Translations under genes and position numbers: made by a program | Notes under the pieces: model-generated | What the model was told of the DNA's origin: nothing | Database searches by the model: none | The model's input: the letters and a program-made list of their open reading frames with translations, nothing else | Assembly: GCF_009905375.1 (NCBI RefSeq) | Contig: NC_133649.1 | Location: 233,761,701-233,825,700, forward strand | From: Apium graveolens | Lineage: Eukaryota > Streptophyta > Magnoliopsida > Apiales > Apiaceae | Length of the DNA stretch: 64,000 bases | Direction of reading: 5' to 3' | Part shown: one piece after another, positions 46,331 to 59,004 of the stretch | Numbering within the stretch: the stretch's first letter is position 1 | Layout: each line of letters starts with the position of its first letter

Positions 46331-46945
46331 TGTTAGATATATTTGATAATGTCATGGCTAATATGTTTTATGTTTAGCTTTCAGATCTTACTTGAACAGG
46401 ATAAATCAGTACTTAACTGTTGATCAGTACTTATACTGGAAGTCAGGACTTAAGGATATCAGTACTTATGTTATCAGGAGATAATCATCAGAAGATAAAT
46501 ATCAGAACTTAAGTGCTGAAGGACAATCAGATAAGGACAGTAGCTGATTAAAGGAAAGAAGATCAAGATAAATATAAGAAGAGATATGCATGAAGAAGGA
46601 ATTCCGTAAAGAATGGAATACTTGGAAGAAAAGATATCTGATTGATATATTTTAGGAAGCAGAATTATATTCCATATCAATTAGCGATTATCTTGTAACT
46701 GTGTAGTATATAAACACAGACATAGGGTTTACACTATAAGTGTTATCATTATTAGAGAAGATTATTCATTGTAACCCTAGCAGCTCTCGTGATATTTGTT
46801 CATCACTGAGAGGTAACAGTTCCATATTGTAACAGAGTTTATTGTTTCAATAAAGTTTGTTTTCTGTTACTTAAGTTCTTAAAGTTCGATTTGAGTGTAC
46901 TATACACTGTATTCACCCCCTCTACAGTGTGTGTGTGACCTAATA
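46331..46945 (+). repeat. SIRE-B 5' LTR (615 bp)
   Basis: TGTTAGATATATTT ... GTGACCTAATA. The last dinucleotide is TA, where the 3' LTR has the normal CA. TATATAAA at 46707-46714; AATAAA at 46849-46854. Confidence 0.92.
46707..46714 (+). promoter_or_regulatory. TATA box of SIRE-B 5' LTR
   Basis: TATATAAA, conserved at 59377-59384 and on the minus strand at 34187-34180. AATAAA follows about 140 bp downstream, giving the usual short R region. Confidence 0.7.
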
Positions 46946-46947
46946 AT

Positions 46948-46960
46948 TGGCATCAGAGCC
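46948..46960 (+). promoter_or_regulatory. Primer-binding site of SIRE-B, one mismatch
   Basis: TGGCATCAGAGCC; the canonical site is TGGTATCAGAGC, as kept in SIRE-A. Confidence 0.8.
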
Positions 46961-47001
46961 TATCTGTTAACATACATACAGTTAAAGATCCAAACACAAT
47001 C

Positions 47002-49338
47002 ATGTCGGACACAGAAACTCCAACTAAGCCTACCAAAACTGAGGAATCACCAAAGACACAAATTCAGAATCGGTATGAGACCATCAGAGTTCCCATACTG
47101 AGACCATCTGAATATCCCATATGGAAGGTAAGGATGACCATGTTCCTGGAAGCAATAGATCCAGAATACCTTAATAGAATCAAGGAAGGCCCTCACAAAC
47201 CAACCAAGCTTGCTGTTGCAGTTGCAGGTGAAGCAGCAAAGACCGTACCAAAAGAGAAGAGTGATTATACTACTGAAGACATAGCATCAATTGCTAAGGA
47301 TGCTAAGGTACGACACTTACTGCATAGCGCCATTGATAATGTAATGTCAAACAGGGTAATCAACTGCAAGACTGCTAAGGAGATATGGGATGCTCTGGAA
47401 ATAAGGTGTCAGGGAACTGACACAAATAAGAAGAACATGAAGACAATACTCACTCAAGAGTATGAACACTTTGACTCAAAGACTAATGAGTCATTGAATG
47501 ATTTATATGATAGATTTGTCAAACTTTTGAATGATTTGTCATTGGTTGATAAAGAGTATTATCTTGAAGATTCAAACCTTAAGTTCCTATTAGCTCTTCG
47601 TGAATGCTGGGATTTGAAGGCAACGACAATAAGAGACAACTAAAATCTTGATGAAATAACTCTTGATGAAATCTATGGAATGCTCAAGACTCGTGAGCTG
47701 GAGATGGAACAAAGAAGCAAGAGGAAAGGAGGAAAGTCAAGGACAGTTGCTCTTAAGGCTGAAGAAGAATTCCCCAAAGCAGCTTCCTCAAAGAAAGACA
47801 AGGGTAAAGCTCTTTTCATAAAGTCTGATACTGAGTCATCAAGTTCTAAGAGTGACGATGACTCAGATTCTGAAAGCTTGCCTGAGACTGATGCTGATGA
47901 GGAGATGATGAAGCTGTGTGCTCTTATGGTGAACGGAATTACAAAGATTGCATGCAGGAAGTTCAGGAAGGGAAAGAAGTTTTCCAGGAAAGGCATAAGT
48001 TCTGATAAAAAGAATTTCAGAAGATCTGAAGGCAGAGGAAGAAAGTCTGACAGAGGAGATTACACCAATGTTAAATGCTATAACTGTGGTGAGAAAGGCC
48101 ACATATCTCCTGACTGCAAGAAGGTAAAGGGTGACAAAGGCAAGGCTCTTGTCACAAAGCAGAAAAGCTGGACAGACACCTCAGACTCTGAAAGTGAGGA
48201 AAACTATGCATTGATGGCAAATGCTGATAAAGAAAGTGCTGAGAGCAGTTCTGAAGCTGCTGAAACAAAGGTACCTCAGACTACTTATGCTTTTCATACT
48301 GATGATATTAATGAGTTGAGAAGATATCTTAAAACCATGTTTGTTAGTTATAGAGATCAAACTTTAATATGTGAAAGATTAACTTCTGAAAATCTTGCAT
48401 TTAAGAAAAGAAATGATTTCTTAAAAAAAGAGTTAGTCATGTTCCATCAAACTCAGAAGGATAGAGATGATGCTTTTTATGTTAGGAATGAAGTGCTAAA
48501 ATTAAATGAATCTCTAAAAACTGAGTTAGAAAAGGAAAGAGAGATTATCAGGACTTGGACTAACTCTGGCAAAACAACTCAAAATTTGCTAAGTAGTGGA
48601 AGCTGGAAAGAGGGCTTAGGTTATGGAGAAGATAAGAAAGATAAAGGAACTGAAGAAATTAAGTCTGTTGATAAGCAAAAGCCAAAGTTAAAACCTGTTA
48701 AGTTTGTAACTGTAAAGTCTGAAAATGAAAAATCAGAAGTTACAAAGGAATCAACTTCTGACAAACTAAAACAGGAAAAGACAGCTGAAGTGAACATAGG
48801 CTTAATGACAAAGAAGCAGCTTAAGCATAAGCTGAAAGATGTCAAGAATGCAAACAAGGTAAAATCACCTAGGAAAAATAGGAATGGAAAGGAATGTGTG
48901 AATAAAAGCAATGATTATAAACCTGTTCCTGATGCTCCTAGGAAAACGTGTCATAACTGTGGAATTTCTAACCATCTGGCTTCTTTTTGTAGGAAGAATA
49001 AGAATATTAACTCCTTACCTTCAAAATTAGGAGTTAAGAGTCAGTCTGTTAGATACAAACCACAAAATCCTTGTTTTCATTGTGGTAGTTTATGGCATTC
49101 CATTTATACTTGTAAGGAATATCATAGTTTGTACTATGATTATTATCAAATAAAACCTTCTTTGAAGAAAGTTTCCATTGTTCCTTCTAGTGTAAATTCT
49201 GATTCAAAGTCTGATAGTGTAAGTTCTGATAAGAAAAATGTTAACATAAACTCTGATGCTAAATCCGCTGCAAATGTTAACAAACTTAATAAGGCCAAAG
49301 GATCCAAGCAAGTCTGGGTCCTTAAAATTAATAATTAG
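47002..49338 (+). pseudogene. gag: SIRE-B gag, one nonsense codon
   Basis: ATG at 47002 and a single frame of 778 codons to TAG at 49336-49338, interrupted only by TAA at 47641-47643 where SIRE-A has a Tyr codon. Contents: capsid-like region (residues about 15-215), acidic Ser/Asp-rich segment (about 270-300), CCHC knuckle CYNCGEKGHISPDC (about 360), a long Glu/Lys coiled-coil-like stretch (about 430-520), Lys-rich segment, and two further Cys/His knuckles (about 650-705). It is long for a copia gag, as usual in Sireviruses. After the TAG, pol continues in the same frame beyond a second stop (TGA 49348-49350). Confidence 0.9.
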
Positions 49339-49350
49339 TGGTCTTTGTGA

Positions 49351-52300
49351 TTGCAGGGCAATAGGAAAAATATTCTAGTTCTGGACAGTGGATGTTCAGG
49401 ACATATGACTGGAAATAAGGCCCTGCTATCAGACTTTGTGGAGAAAGCTGGCCCAAGTGTTTCTTATGGAGATGGCAACATTGGAAAAACATTGGGATAT
49501 GGCAATATCAATCTTGGAAATGTCATAATTAAACAAGTAGCTCTAGTCTCAGGACTTAAACACAACCTACCGAGTATAAGTCAAATCTGTGACAGAGGTT
49601 ATCATGTTGATTTCTTTGAAGAACACTGTGAAATTGTGAGTAAATCTAAAGGCAAAGTTGTTCTGAATGGATACAGGCGTGGTAACATTTATGAAGCTAA
49701 GCTTTCAACAAGTACTGATGGTTCTACAATCTGTCTGATGAGTAGAGCATCAATTGAAGAAAGCTGGAATTGGCATAAGAAACTCTCTCATTTAAATTTC
49801 AACAATATAAATGAACTGGTCAAGAAAGATCTTGTGAGAGGATTGCCAAACACAGTATTTGCTCCTGATGGTCTTTGTGATTCATGTCAGAAAGCCAAAC
49901 AAAGAAAATCTTCATTCAAGAGCAAGACTGAATCATCAATTCTTGAGCCTTATCATCTAATACATGTTGATCTATTTGGTCCAGTAAATGTCATATCTAT
50001 TGCAAAGAAGAAGTATGCGTTGGTCATAGTGGATGAGTTCACCAGATACACATGGGTGTATTTCTTACATACAAAAAGTGAAACTGCATCAACCTTGATT
50101 GATCATATCAAACATCTGGATAAAATGGTCAAAGATTCTGTGAAAGTTTTAAGGAGTGATAATGGCACTGAGTTCAAGAATTTGATAATGGAAGAGTTCT
50201 GCAAAAGCCATGGAATAAAGCAGGAATTTTCTGCTCCTGGAACTCCACAGCAAAATGGAGTTGTTGAAAGGAAGAATAGAACTCTCATTGAAGCTGCACT
50301 AATGCTTGAAGAAGCAAAGCTTCCAACCTATTTCTGGGCTGAAGCTGTGCAGACTGCTTGTTTTACTCAAAATGCAACACTCATTAACAAGCATGGAAAA
50401 ACACCATATGAGATGGTGAAGAAAAAGAAGTCCAAATCTGAAATATTTTCATGTATTTGGATGCAAGTGTTTTGTTCTCAAGACTCATCCTGAACAAGCT
50501 ATCAAAGTTTGATCTAAAAGCTGATGAAGGAATCTTTGTTGGATATCCACTTTCCACAAAAGCCTTCAGAGTCTATAATTTGAGAACAAAAGTGGTCATG
50601 GAATCTATCAATGTCTCTTTTGATGACAAAAAGATTACTGGTCTTGAAGATTTCATTGACCATGATCAGCTGAGATTTGAAAATGAAGACTCAAATTCTG
50701 ATACAGAAAATCCTGACAGTCTAACTCCTGATACTGTAAACTCTGATGGATTAAACTCTGATGTTATTGAAACTGTGGAGACTACGTCAAAGGAAGATGC
50801 ACCTATGCAGGGGGAGCATACTCAAGATCCTACCACATCTCAAGAAACATCAGAACATGCATCTGGCTCTTCAAGTTCTGATTCGTCAAGTTCTGATAAG
50901 CCAAGTTCTGATAGTGCTGAAAATCTAAATACTGAAGAATCCAACTCAGAGAGCATAGTTTCAGGGGGAGCATCAGAAAATGAAAATTAAAATAGCATGG
51001 ATTATGGGGGAGCATCCAGTTCTAGAGAAGACCTTCCATCTGCAAGGAAGTGGACAAAATCACATACACCTGATTTGATAATTGGAAATCCTGATACAGG
51101 TGTCAGAACTAGAACAGGTACTTCAAATGAATGTCTTTACAATTATTTTCTCTCTCAGACTGAGCCAAAGAAAGTGGAAGAAGCTCTTCAAGATGCTGAT
51201 TGGGTGCAAGCAATGCAGGAAGAGTTGAATGAATTTGAAAGAAACAAAGTCTGGACCCTAGTGCCAAGACCAAAGAATAGATCTGTTGTTGGTACAAAGT
51301 GGGTATTCAGAAACAAAACTGACAGTGATGGCATAATTACAAGGAATAAGGCAAGGCTGGTTGCAAAAGGATATTCTCAACATGAGGGAATTGATTATGA
51401 TGAAACATTTGCACCAGTTGCTAGGTTAGAAGCCATAAGGATATTCTTGGCTTATGCTGCTCACAAAAAGTTTACTGTCTTTCAAATGGATGTGAAAAGT
51501 GCTTTTCTCAATGGAGAATTGGAGGAGGAGGTATATGTTGAACAACCTCCAGGTTTTATAGATACCAAACATCCAGATTATGTCTACAGGCTTGATAAAG
51601 CACTTTATGGACTTAAGCAAGCTCCTAGAGCATGGTATGAGACTTTAGCTCAGTTTCTTCTGGAAAGTGGATTCAACAGAGGGACAATAGACAAAACACT
51701 GTTCTACCTCAACCATGGAAAGGACTTACTTCTGGTCCAGATTTATGTTGATGATATCATTTTTGGATCTACAAATGACAAACTTTGCAAAAAGTTTGCC
51801 AAGCTAATGCAGTCAAGATATCAGATGAGTATGATGGGGGAACTTAGCTATTTTCTGGGCCTTCAAGTCAAGCAGAATGAGGAAGGCACTTTTATTTGTC
51901 AAACCAAGTACACCAGAAACTTGCTGAAGAAATTTGGAATGCAAGATTGTTCCAGTGCATCCACTCCAATGGCCACTGCGACAAAACTGGATAAGGATAC
52001 CGGTAAATCAGTAGATATTACTGACTACAGAGGTATGATTGGCTCTCTACTCTATCTAACTGCTAGTAGACCTGATATCATGTATGCTACCTGTCTTTGT
52101 GCAAGATTTCAAGCAGATCCAAGAGAACCTCACTTAACAGCTGTAAAAAGAATCTTTAAGTATCTTAAAGGAACAGCTGCTCTGGGATTATGGTATCCTA
52201 GAGAATCAATTTTTTAAACTAATAGGTTACTCAGATGCAGATTTTACAGGTTGCAAAATTGACAGGAAAAGCACAAGTGGAAGCTGCCAATTTCTTGGAG

Positions 52301-52701
52301 GCAGATTGGTTTCTTGGTACAGCAAGAAACAAAAGTCAATTTCCACATCAACTGCAGAAGCAGAGTATATTGCTGCAGGAAGCTGTTGTGCACAGATTCT
52401 TTGGATGAAGAATCAGTTACTGGATTATGGGTTAACATATTTCAAAATCCCTATTTACTGTGATAATCAAAGTGCTATTGCTATGACAGGTAATCCAGTT
52501 CAACACTCAATGACAAAGCACATCAGCATCAGGTACCACTTCATCAGGGAACATGTGGATGAAGGTACAGTGGAATTGCATTTTGTTCCCACAGATCAAC
52601 AACTAGCAGATATCTTCACAAAACCACTGTGTGAAGCTACTTTTACAAGATTGGTAAATGAACTTGGAATGGTTTCAGGTTCTTTCTCTAAATCTGCTTA
52701 G
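49351..52701 (+). pseudogene. pol: SIRE-B pol: protease, integrase, RT, RNase H; frameshifted
   Basis: Order: protease (LDSGCSGHMTG, near 49380), pre-integrase zinc finger (HKKLSHLN...CDSCQKAK), integrase core (HVDLFGP, DNGTEFK, NGVVERKNRT), Asp/Ser/Asn-rich linker, RT with intact YVDDIIFGS (near 51750), and RNase H with STAEAEYIA and TKHISIRYHFIREH. Compared with SIRE-A it has a 1-base insertion at about 50431, a net +1 near 50490, TAA at 50988-50990, and a +1 frameshift in a T run near 52210. No ATG marks the start; the frame is open from TTG 49351, just after the TGA. The catalytic residues look intact, unlike SIRE-A. Confidence 0.9.
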
Positions 52702-54049
52702 TCTTGTTCTGTGTTATCAGACTTTATGCTCAGTATTTACAGAATTAATCTAATTGTGTATTCTGTGCTTAATTGATAAATGTCTTTAAGTACTGACTGT
52801 TGTCTGATATATGTTTCTAAACTCTGATAAGTGATATGTCTGTTCAAGTACCTATTTAATCCTATAAGGATAACTGTGCTAGATACTGACCTAGTAGTCT
52901 TCAATAAACAAATGATTCCATGTAAGAAGTAATTATTTCAGTGGAAACCCTATGACACTAGCAAATTCTGATAATTGAGCTTAGTTAAGTTTACTTTGTA
53001 TATCTTATTACTAAGTCACAAATTAGAATAATGCTACTCATCTGTTAAGTTCTGATACTAGTAAAACTGCTGAATGTACTAAGTGCTGATAAACCTCACT
53101 TATCAAAAGAAAAAGCAAAAAGATCAAAGAATAAAATCAGGTACTCCTTTGAGATCTAGAGTAAAAATGTGGAAGGGACGACCCAAGTGCATTGCGGGTA
53201 TTAAGTAGATATGCATTAGAAAAGCAAAATATTTTCTTGGTGACTTTTCACACTCTATGATTACTGGAGAAATACTCTGATAATAGCATAAATTCTGATA
53301 AACAGTCGTGACTCACTTACACTGAGAAGCCACTGTAAAATAGAATTTCAAAAGATGCATAAAATTAGCACAAAACAGTTGAGGTGGACTCAAGCATGAA
53401 CTCATTCATCAGTAGGTTTCAGGACAATGACAGCTCTTTGGCAAAATTTTAGTTATGCCTTATTTCTAAGATGTACTGAAGTGAATCAGACTTTACTCTT
53501 TGTCTGTTATTTAGCTTAATGCACACACTAATCACTCCATCTGAATGATGAAAATTTATGTGGTGGTCTATGTTATTTTAAATAAATAGTCATTGTGTTA
53601 TTACTGCACAAATTCTGAGGACAAGTTCTAGTTACACGTTCTGATGATTAAGTTCTGACGTCTATAACTCAGAACTTGTATGAGGAGTTACTAAGATGGG
53701 CATTCTTTTTCGAGTTAAGAAATTATGTTCTGATGACTGTTAAGTTCTGGTATAGGTCTAAGTTCTGATTTCTCAGTCTAATCCTTTACTTGGCTTATCT
53801 GTGAATAAAATTTGATAACAGTCTCAGTTCGAACTAGAATATGTTGAAGTGGAAGATTAATAGTCACTATGATTAGGATTAATGGTATTCATCCTTGAAC
53901 AGTCCACTGTTTCTTGTTTCTTGTGCGTTTTAAACCATGATTCCTCTTTCCGATGAATGTTATTCTTTTTCAAAGTCTAGGGAGACGAGGTAGAATTAAT
54001 TCTATCTGTCAGCATTCAATTTCTTTGCGTCTCCTGCCATTCTCTTGCC
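52702..54049 (+). other. SIRE-B pol-to-small-ORF spacer
   Basis: 1.35 kb, no ORF, strongly similar to 26871-28216 of SIRE-A in reverse complement. It has repeated TTCTGA/AAGTTCTGAT words, for example around 53046, 53630-53665 and 53727-53775. Long conserved non-coding sequence between two genes suggests a regulatory or RNA role. Confidence 0.65.
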
Positions 54050-54057
54050 TATATAAG
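54050..54057 (+). promoter_or_regulatory. TATA box upstream of the small SIRE-B ORF
   Basis: TATATAAG, 83 bp before the ATG at 54133, with a CT-rich leader between; the layout matches SIRE-A. Confidence 0.5.
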
Positions 54058-54132
54058 CAGCCACTTCACATCAGTCTTTCCATCAAATTCTTCTCACACA
54101 CTTATCTTCATACTTCTTCTTTCAAAAATACA

Positions 54133-54408
54133 ATGGTCAGATACAACATGTTTTTGAACTACCAAAACTTCAATATGGAGCTAAGCTGTACCGAGTGGCA
54201 GCAGGAATGGCATGTCACAGCCATTCCTGAGGAGATATGGGACTCTGTCCCACAGGAGGTACTGACACACCTTCTGTTTTTCTATATGGACTACCATCGC
54301 CATCTGGAGCGATTGGAGGAGGAAAGGCTGGAAGCTCTCCGCCAGTAAGAGCGAATCATCAGACTCGCCATTCTGTTTGTCGAGAGTAGGAAGAAGAAGA
54401 TGACTTAA
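54133..54408 (+). pseudogene. Small conserved Sirevirus ORF, Gln-to-stop
   Basis: ATG 54133. The frame stops at TAA 54346-54348, where SIRE-A has CAA (Gln); beyond it the frame remains open to TAA 54406-54408, giving an ancestral 91 codons. The sequence matches the intact SIRE-A ORF over its length: MV.YNMFLNY, WDSVPQEVL, LLFFYMDYHRHLERLEEER. An AATAAA lies downstream at 54561-54566, so TATA box, ORF and poly(A) signal form a unit of about 510 bp. Function unknown. Confidence 0.6.
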
Positions 54409-54937
54409 TCTCGTCTTCTTCCTGTTTTTCTTCATCATCAGCTTTGTCAGGCTTCTTCGCTAGGACTAAGGCTGTTGATGTTAGGTTTAGAAGCTTAGGG
54501 AAAATCTTGTATAAGTATTGATGTAATTTCCATTTCATAAATGTATTGTCTTGATATATTAATAAAAGTTTTTTTTACTTCAAGATTTGTCTCTGAGTTA
54601 TTTTATCTTGTGTTGATAAATCCTGATTGATATTCTGATGACCATATAAATTTTGTTTTATATTAAGTTCTGATTCATTTTCAGCACTTACTTATCTAAT
54701 TTATCTTGGTCATTTCATGTGATGTATTTTCAGAATATCAATGATGCAGTGAAAAATAATTCAATCAGTGATAACGGTTTAAATTTTGAATTAAAACTGT
54801 TTCTCTTGATAAATGGAACGGTTTTTCCTTGAAACTAGGCAAATGGGTAAGTAATGATTCTGTTTTCTCGAGCCCAGTAAATGTCCGTTATTACTGCATG
54901 TCTAACAGGTGTCCAACGATAACATTTTTGTTCAGAG
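54409..54937 (+). other. SIRE-B spacer between small ORF and extra ORF
   Basis: About 530 bp of AT-rich non-coding DNA. Its first ~385 bp are conserved in SIRE-A (26117-26516). It contains AATAAA at 54561. Confidence 0.55.
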
Positions 54938-54943
54938 TATAAG
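54938..54943 (+). promoter_or_regulatory. Possible TATA box of the extra ORF
   Basis: TATAAG followed by a strongly pyrimidine-rich tract (about 54963-55040) and the ATG at 55099. Weaker than the LTR TATA; inferred. Confidence 0.35.
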
Positions 54944-55098
54944 TACAACAGAGAGAAGATTTCTTTAATCTTTTATTTCTTTATATTTTATCTCTCTCCT
55001 TACTTTTACTCTCTTTCTCTTTATTTCTCACTTTGGTTTTTCATACAGACATTATCTCAAACACCTAACAGGCATACTTGAATCTCATTTTTTTTCAC

Positions 55099-58000
55099 AT
55101 GGCACAAAGGATTTAATCATTGATGGAGCTAAGTTTGTCCCCAACAACTATGCTGCAGTTCTTGATCACACTGAAGCTCCATCTGAATTACACTTTGTGC
55201 AAGATCTTCTTGCACATAGTGAGGTTGGGTATGCATTAACACAGCCTGAATTCTTTTCAAGCCAACAAGTTCTGAGGTTTTGGAGGGACTGGACTTTTTG
55301 ATGATGGTGGTCAACGTGGAACTCCCAGTATTATCTTCCAAGTGGGTGATTCATCCTTTGTAGTCACTCCTGGTACAGTACGCAGGGCTTTACATCTTCC
55401 AGAAGATTGTACTTTCTCAATTCCAGAGGACTCAGCCCTTCGGGAGTTAATGGCTGAATTGGGATATGAAAGAGTCTGACGAAACTTTGGACAGTTGAAA
55501 CGGGCTAATATCAGAAGAGAATGGAGTTTCTTCTTTGATTGCATCACCAAAGCTTTTGGGAACAAATGTTCAAATTTTGATGCTATCCCAATTCTGAGTC
55601 AGCACATAGGGTATGCTATTATTCATCAACTCATTTTGATTTTGCAACTGGAATAATTGGTTTTATTAGGGATAGGATGACAGAGGATCGAGATGTTGTT
55701 TATTTTTGCTAGATTCTGTCAACTTATTTACACTTATTGTACTGATGAACCTCATTTAGTCAGCACTCAAACCCCACCTTTTAAGGTTGCAAAACGATAC
55801 TTTAATGACCTGGTAAATGCTGATACTAAGAAAAAAATGGTTAGACCATTACAGATTCCTAAGTCTGTAAAACAGATCCTGGTAAATGCTGATCCTGATA
55901 CTTATAGATCTGTTTACTCTGATGTCCAACCAACTCCAAACACCCAAATCCATCAACCTCAGTACCTACCTCTCATTCTACTCAACCTACCGTCAGAACA
56001 TATCTCAAATCCTATGTCTCAACTTCACAGACTGCTCGACCTTCATCTTCAGCACCTACTGTGAAATCTTCATCTTCCAAGCCAAAGAGGACAAAGAATG
56101 TTCCTCAAACATCTCAAAAGAGAAGGAGGATTGCATTGAGCGATGAATCTGATTCTGAGGAACCGGTTCCTGCTAGAGAACCTATTGTATCTGAAGCTGA
56201 GAAAGAGATTTCTCAGAAGGATTCTGAAATTGGGGGTTCTAGGCTTCTTAAGAGGCTTAGACGAATGACAGTTCCTGAAACTCCCAAGGAATCCAAATCA
56301 ACAAGGAAGTACAAGAAACAGAGGGCACAAAGGCCAGTTTCAGATGATGAAGAAGAAGCAGCTAAGGAAGGGGATCAGGAATCTCTGATCTCATAAGACA
56401 AGGAATTTGCTCCAGTCACTTCTTCTCCATCAACTCCATCTCAGGAAGCTGTATCTGACAAGGCTAACTCACCATCTGTGTCTCTTGTTGATCCAGGCAC
56501 AAGTGCTGATATTGATGTTCAACACTTGGTTGTGTCTGAAGTATTTCTCTTAGAAGCTCCAACAGCAATAATCCTTCCACAACACCTGTTACTGATGCTG
56601 TTCAAACTCCAGAGTTATCAACAACACCTTCTCTGCATCAAGATGCTGATGATCAGACTTTAGGTGAGCATCAGGATATGGCTGTTGATCAGAACTTAGT
56701 ATCAGATCAGCAATTAGAGGATGCTGAAGCCTCCATTGCTACTCACACTGTTGTCTTATCAGAAGATACTGATTCTTTAAGTTCTGATGCTGCAAATGCT
56801 GGAGATACTGGTGATGCTGCTCCAACTGTAGATGCTGATGAAGCAGGTCCTTCAGGACATACTCCTCAACAGACTCTTCCTAAGTCTGAACTGGTAAAGA
56901 AGTTTGTTACCGGGGATGCACCAGTACCTTGGAGTGAAACTCCTGCAGGTCAGGAGTGGACTAAGGAATGGAACTCAGTTTCATGTGTTCCAACTGCAAT
57001 ACATCTTGCTGAGCACTTGACTAAAGCTGATGAAATGTTAAATTCTGATGATTTAAAAACCCAGCTTAGAGTCACTGCATTGAGTATTAAACATCTACAA
57101 GGTCTTCATTCAACTACTCATGCAGAGCTACACAAGATTCAGGAGAACTTTATCAAGCAAGAACAAGTTTGGAAAATTGATAAGAAAAAGTTCTTTCAAC
57201 CTACCATTGACAGGATTGCTTATATTGAGAAAACTCAAGAGAAACAACAAGCTCAGATTGATGACATTCTGACAAATCAAGCTTCTCAGCAATCGCAACT
57301 TACTGAATCCAATCCTCAGTGGAATTACTTATCTCTCTTTTACTACCTGCTGATGCCAAAAATGGGGAGAAGGTAATTAAGTCCAAATGCAATACTAACA
57401 AGACACTGCAAGGAAAAGATGATGGAAATGATGATCAAGGATACTCTGGAATGGGTAGCGGTCATAGTCAAGTTAGAAGGTTTACATCAAGACAAGCTAG
57501 TCACATGACAAGTTCTGATACTGGGAAAAGAGTAAGTTCTGCTGCTGGTAAAAAGGATAAGTTCTGATGAACTTCTAGATCTTGATGAGGAAATGTCAAG
57601 ACAGTTATTTCTTCAAGAAAATCCAGGAATGGACTTAGAAAGTTTAAAGGAAGAAGAAGCTAGACTTAAATCAGAGAAAGTCACATCTAAATCTGAAGCT
57701 TCTGGTAAAAATTCACTTCCAAAACTCAAAGGCATTGTGATCAAAGAAATGACACATACTGAAGCAACGTTGGCTAGATCACAACCACAGATAGAGCCAA
57801 GATCCAAGGGTAAAGAAAAGGTTGGTGAACCTATCAAGGTTTATGTACCTCCTGAGGAAGAAGAAATTACTGATGAAAAAGGATGATCTTGCTCTGACTT
57901 CAAGAAAAGTTCTTAAAACAACCTCTGACATGGCTAAGTTGTTCAGAGTCAAGAATTGTAAGTTCTGATATTCAGAAGAAGCAAGTAACCTCTGACAGAG

Positions 58001-58801
58001 CTCAAGTTAACTTGATATCAGAAAATAGATCAAAGACACTCCTACCAGGATTCACTAAAGCAAAACAGACTCAATCTTTGAAGACTACTGCAAGTGGTTT
58101 GAAGCAAGAGTAGTTACTGGAAAGGAAGCTACAGATAAAACTGGATTGGGAAGTGTGATGAAAGAAGAGTACACAACACTACCAATGATCCAACTTCCTT
58201 GAGTGAACCAGGTATTGGAGCAACTCCTGAGAGATTGAATCAACTGGAATCTGTACAGATGGTTTACCATACCTACTTGAAAGAATACATCATGTTGTAT
58301 TTCATGACAGATGGTAGGTTTTATCATATAAGACAAAATGCCATTCCATTGAAGTATTTGAAGAATTGGAGCATGTACTTTTCTTACTTCAAGTGGATGA
58401 CAGAATAACAGAGACTGCTGCAAACTACTTAAAAGAATAGATTCAGAGACAGAAAAGGCTTTATTCTGTTAAGTCTGATCATATATGTTCCAAAGTACAG
58501 AGTTCACAATGGTGATATTGTTGATATGAAGCCTAATACTGCACAGATCAGAACATATCTTGGTATTAAGGGACTTGAATTCAATCTAGAGTCTGACAAA
58601 GCTTATGTCATAAGACTAGATCAGGAGTTGAGAAAAGCAAAGATCAATGATCTCAGAGCTGCAATCTTTCAAACTGGTGAAGATACTGCAGAGCTTAAAG
58701 ATGTCAAAAGGAGAATGATTGATGAACTCAGATATGCTGAGAAATATTTGTTGAAGAACTATCTCAGAATAACTCCTGACATCAGAGAGATCAGAAAATG
58801 A
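55099..58801 (+). pseudogene. SIRE-B extra ('envelope-like') ORF, several frameshifts
   Basis: ATG at 55099 (MAQR...), quickly shifted by an apparent extra base. N-terminal globular part (55129-55860) with VGYALT, DDGG..GTPSIIF, VTPGTVR.ALHLPED and LKR.N.RREW motifs. Then a Ser/Pro/Lys-rich part (55900-56400), an acidic Ala/Asp-rich part (56678-56880), and a stretch with heptad-like hydrophobics (about 57040-57300). Then a DAK.GE segment (about 57350), a charged segment (57593-57886) and a C-terminal block (58526-58801) with FNLESDKAY. At least five frame changes or stops. The same domain order is seen at 1-4795 and in SIRE-C. I see no transmembrane segment, so 'envelope-like' is a position-based label only. 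Confidence 0.75.
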
Positions 58802-58991
58802 TGAAGCCAAGTCGAAGATCTACAACTACTTAAATTCTGATATTTATACAGATGAAGTTGTTATCAGAAGTTGAAATTGGTAAAAGCTTTAAGGACTGTA
58901 AGTTGTAGTTATAGTCTAATTCTCATGCATTTGTACTTAATGTTTTTGACATCATCAAAATCTGTTAAACTTGTATATTATGTTAATTTAC

Positions 58992-59004
58992 AAGTTGGGG
59001 AGAT
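58992..59004 (+). promoter_or_regulatory. Polypurine tract of SIRE-B
   Basis: AAGTTGGGGAGAT ends directly at the 3' LTR start (59005). Confidence 0.8.

Noticed and set aside
49312..49356. 45-nt intron (GT at 49312, AG at 49356) removing both stops between gag and pol in frame
   Set aside because: The boundaries would work in frame, but 45 nt is shorter than usual plant introns and the donor is weak. Kept only as a question in the gag-pol finding.
55099..58801. True viral-type envelope glycoprotein
   Set aside because: No signal peptide, glycoprotein-like ectodomain or transmembrane anchor can be read; 'envelope-like' refers only to position after pol.
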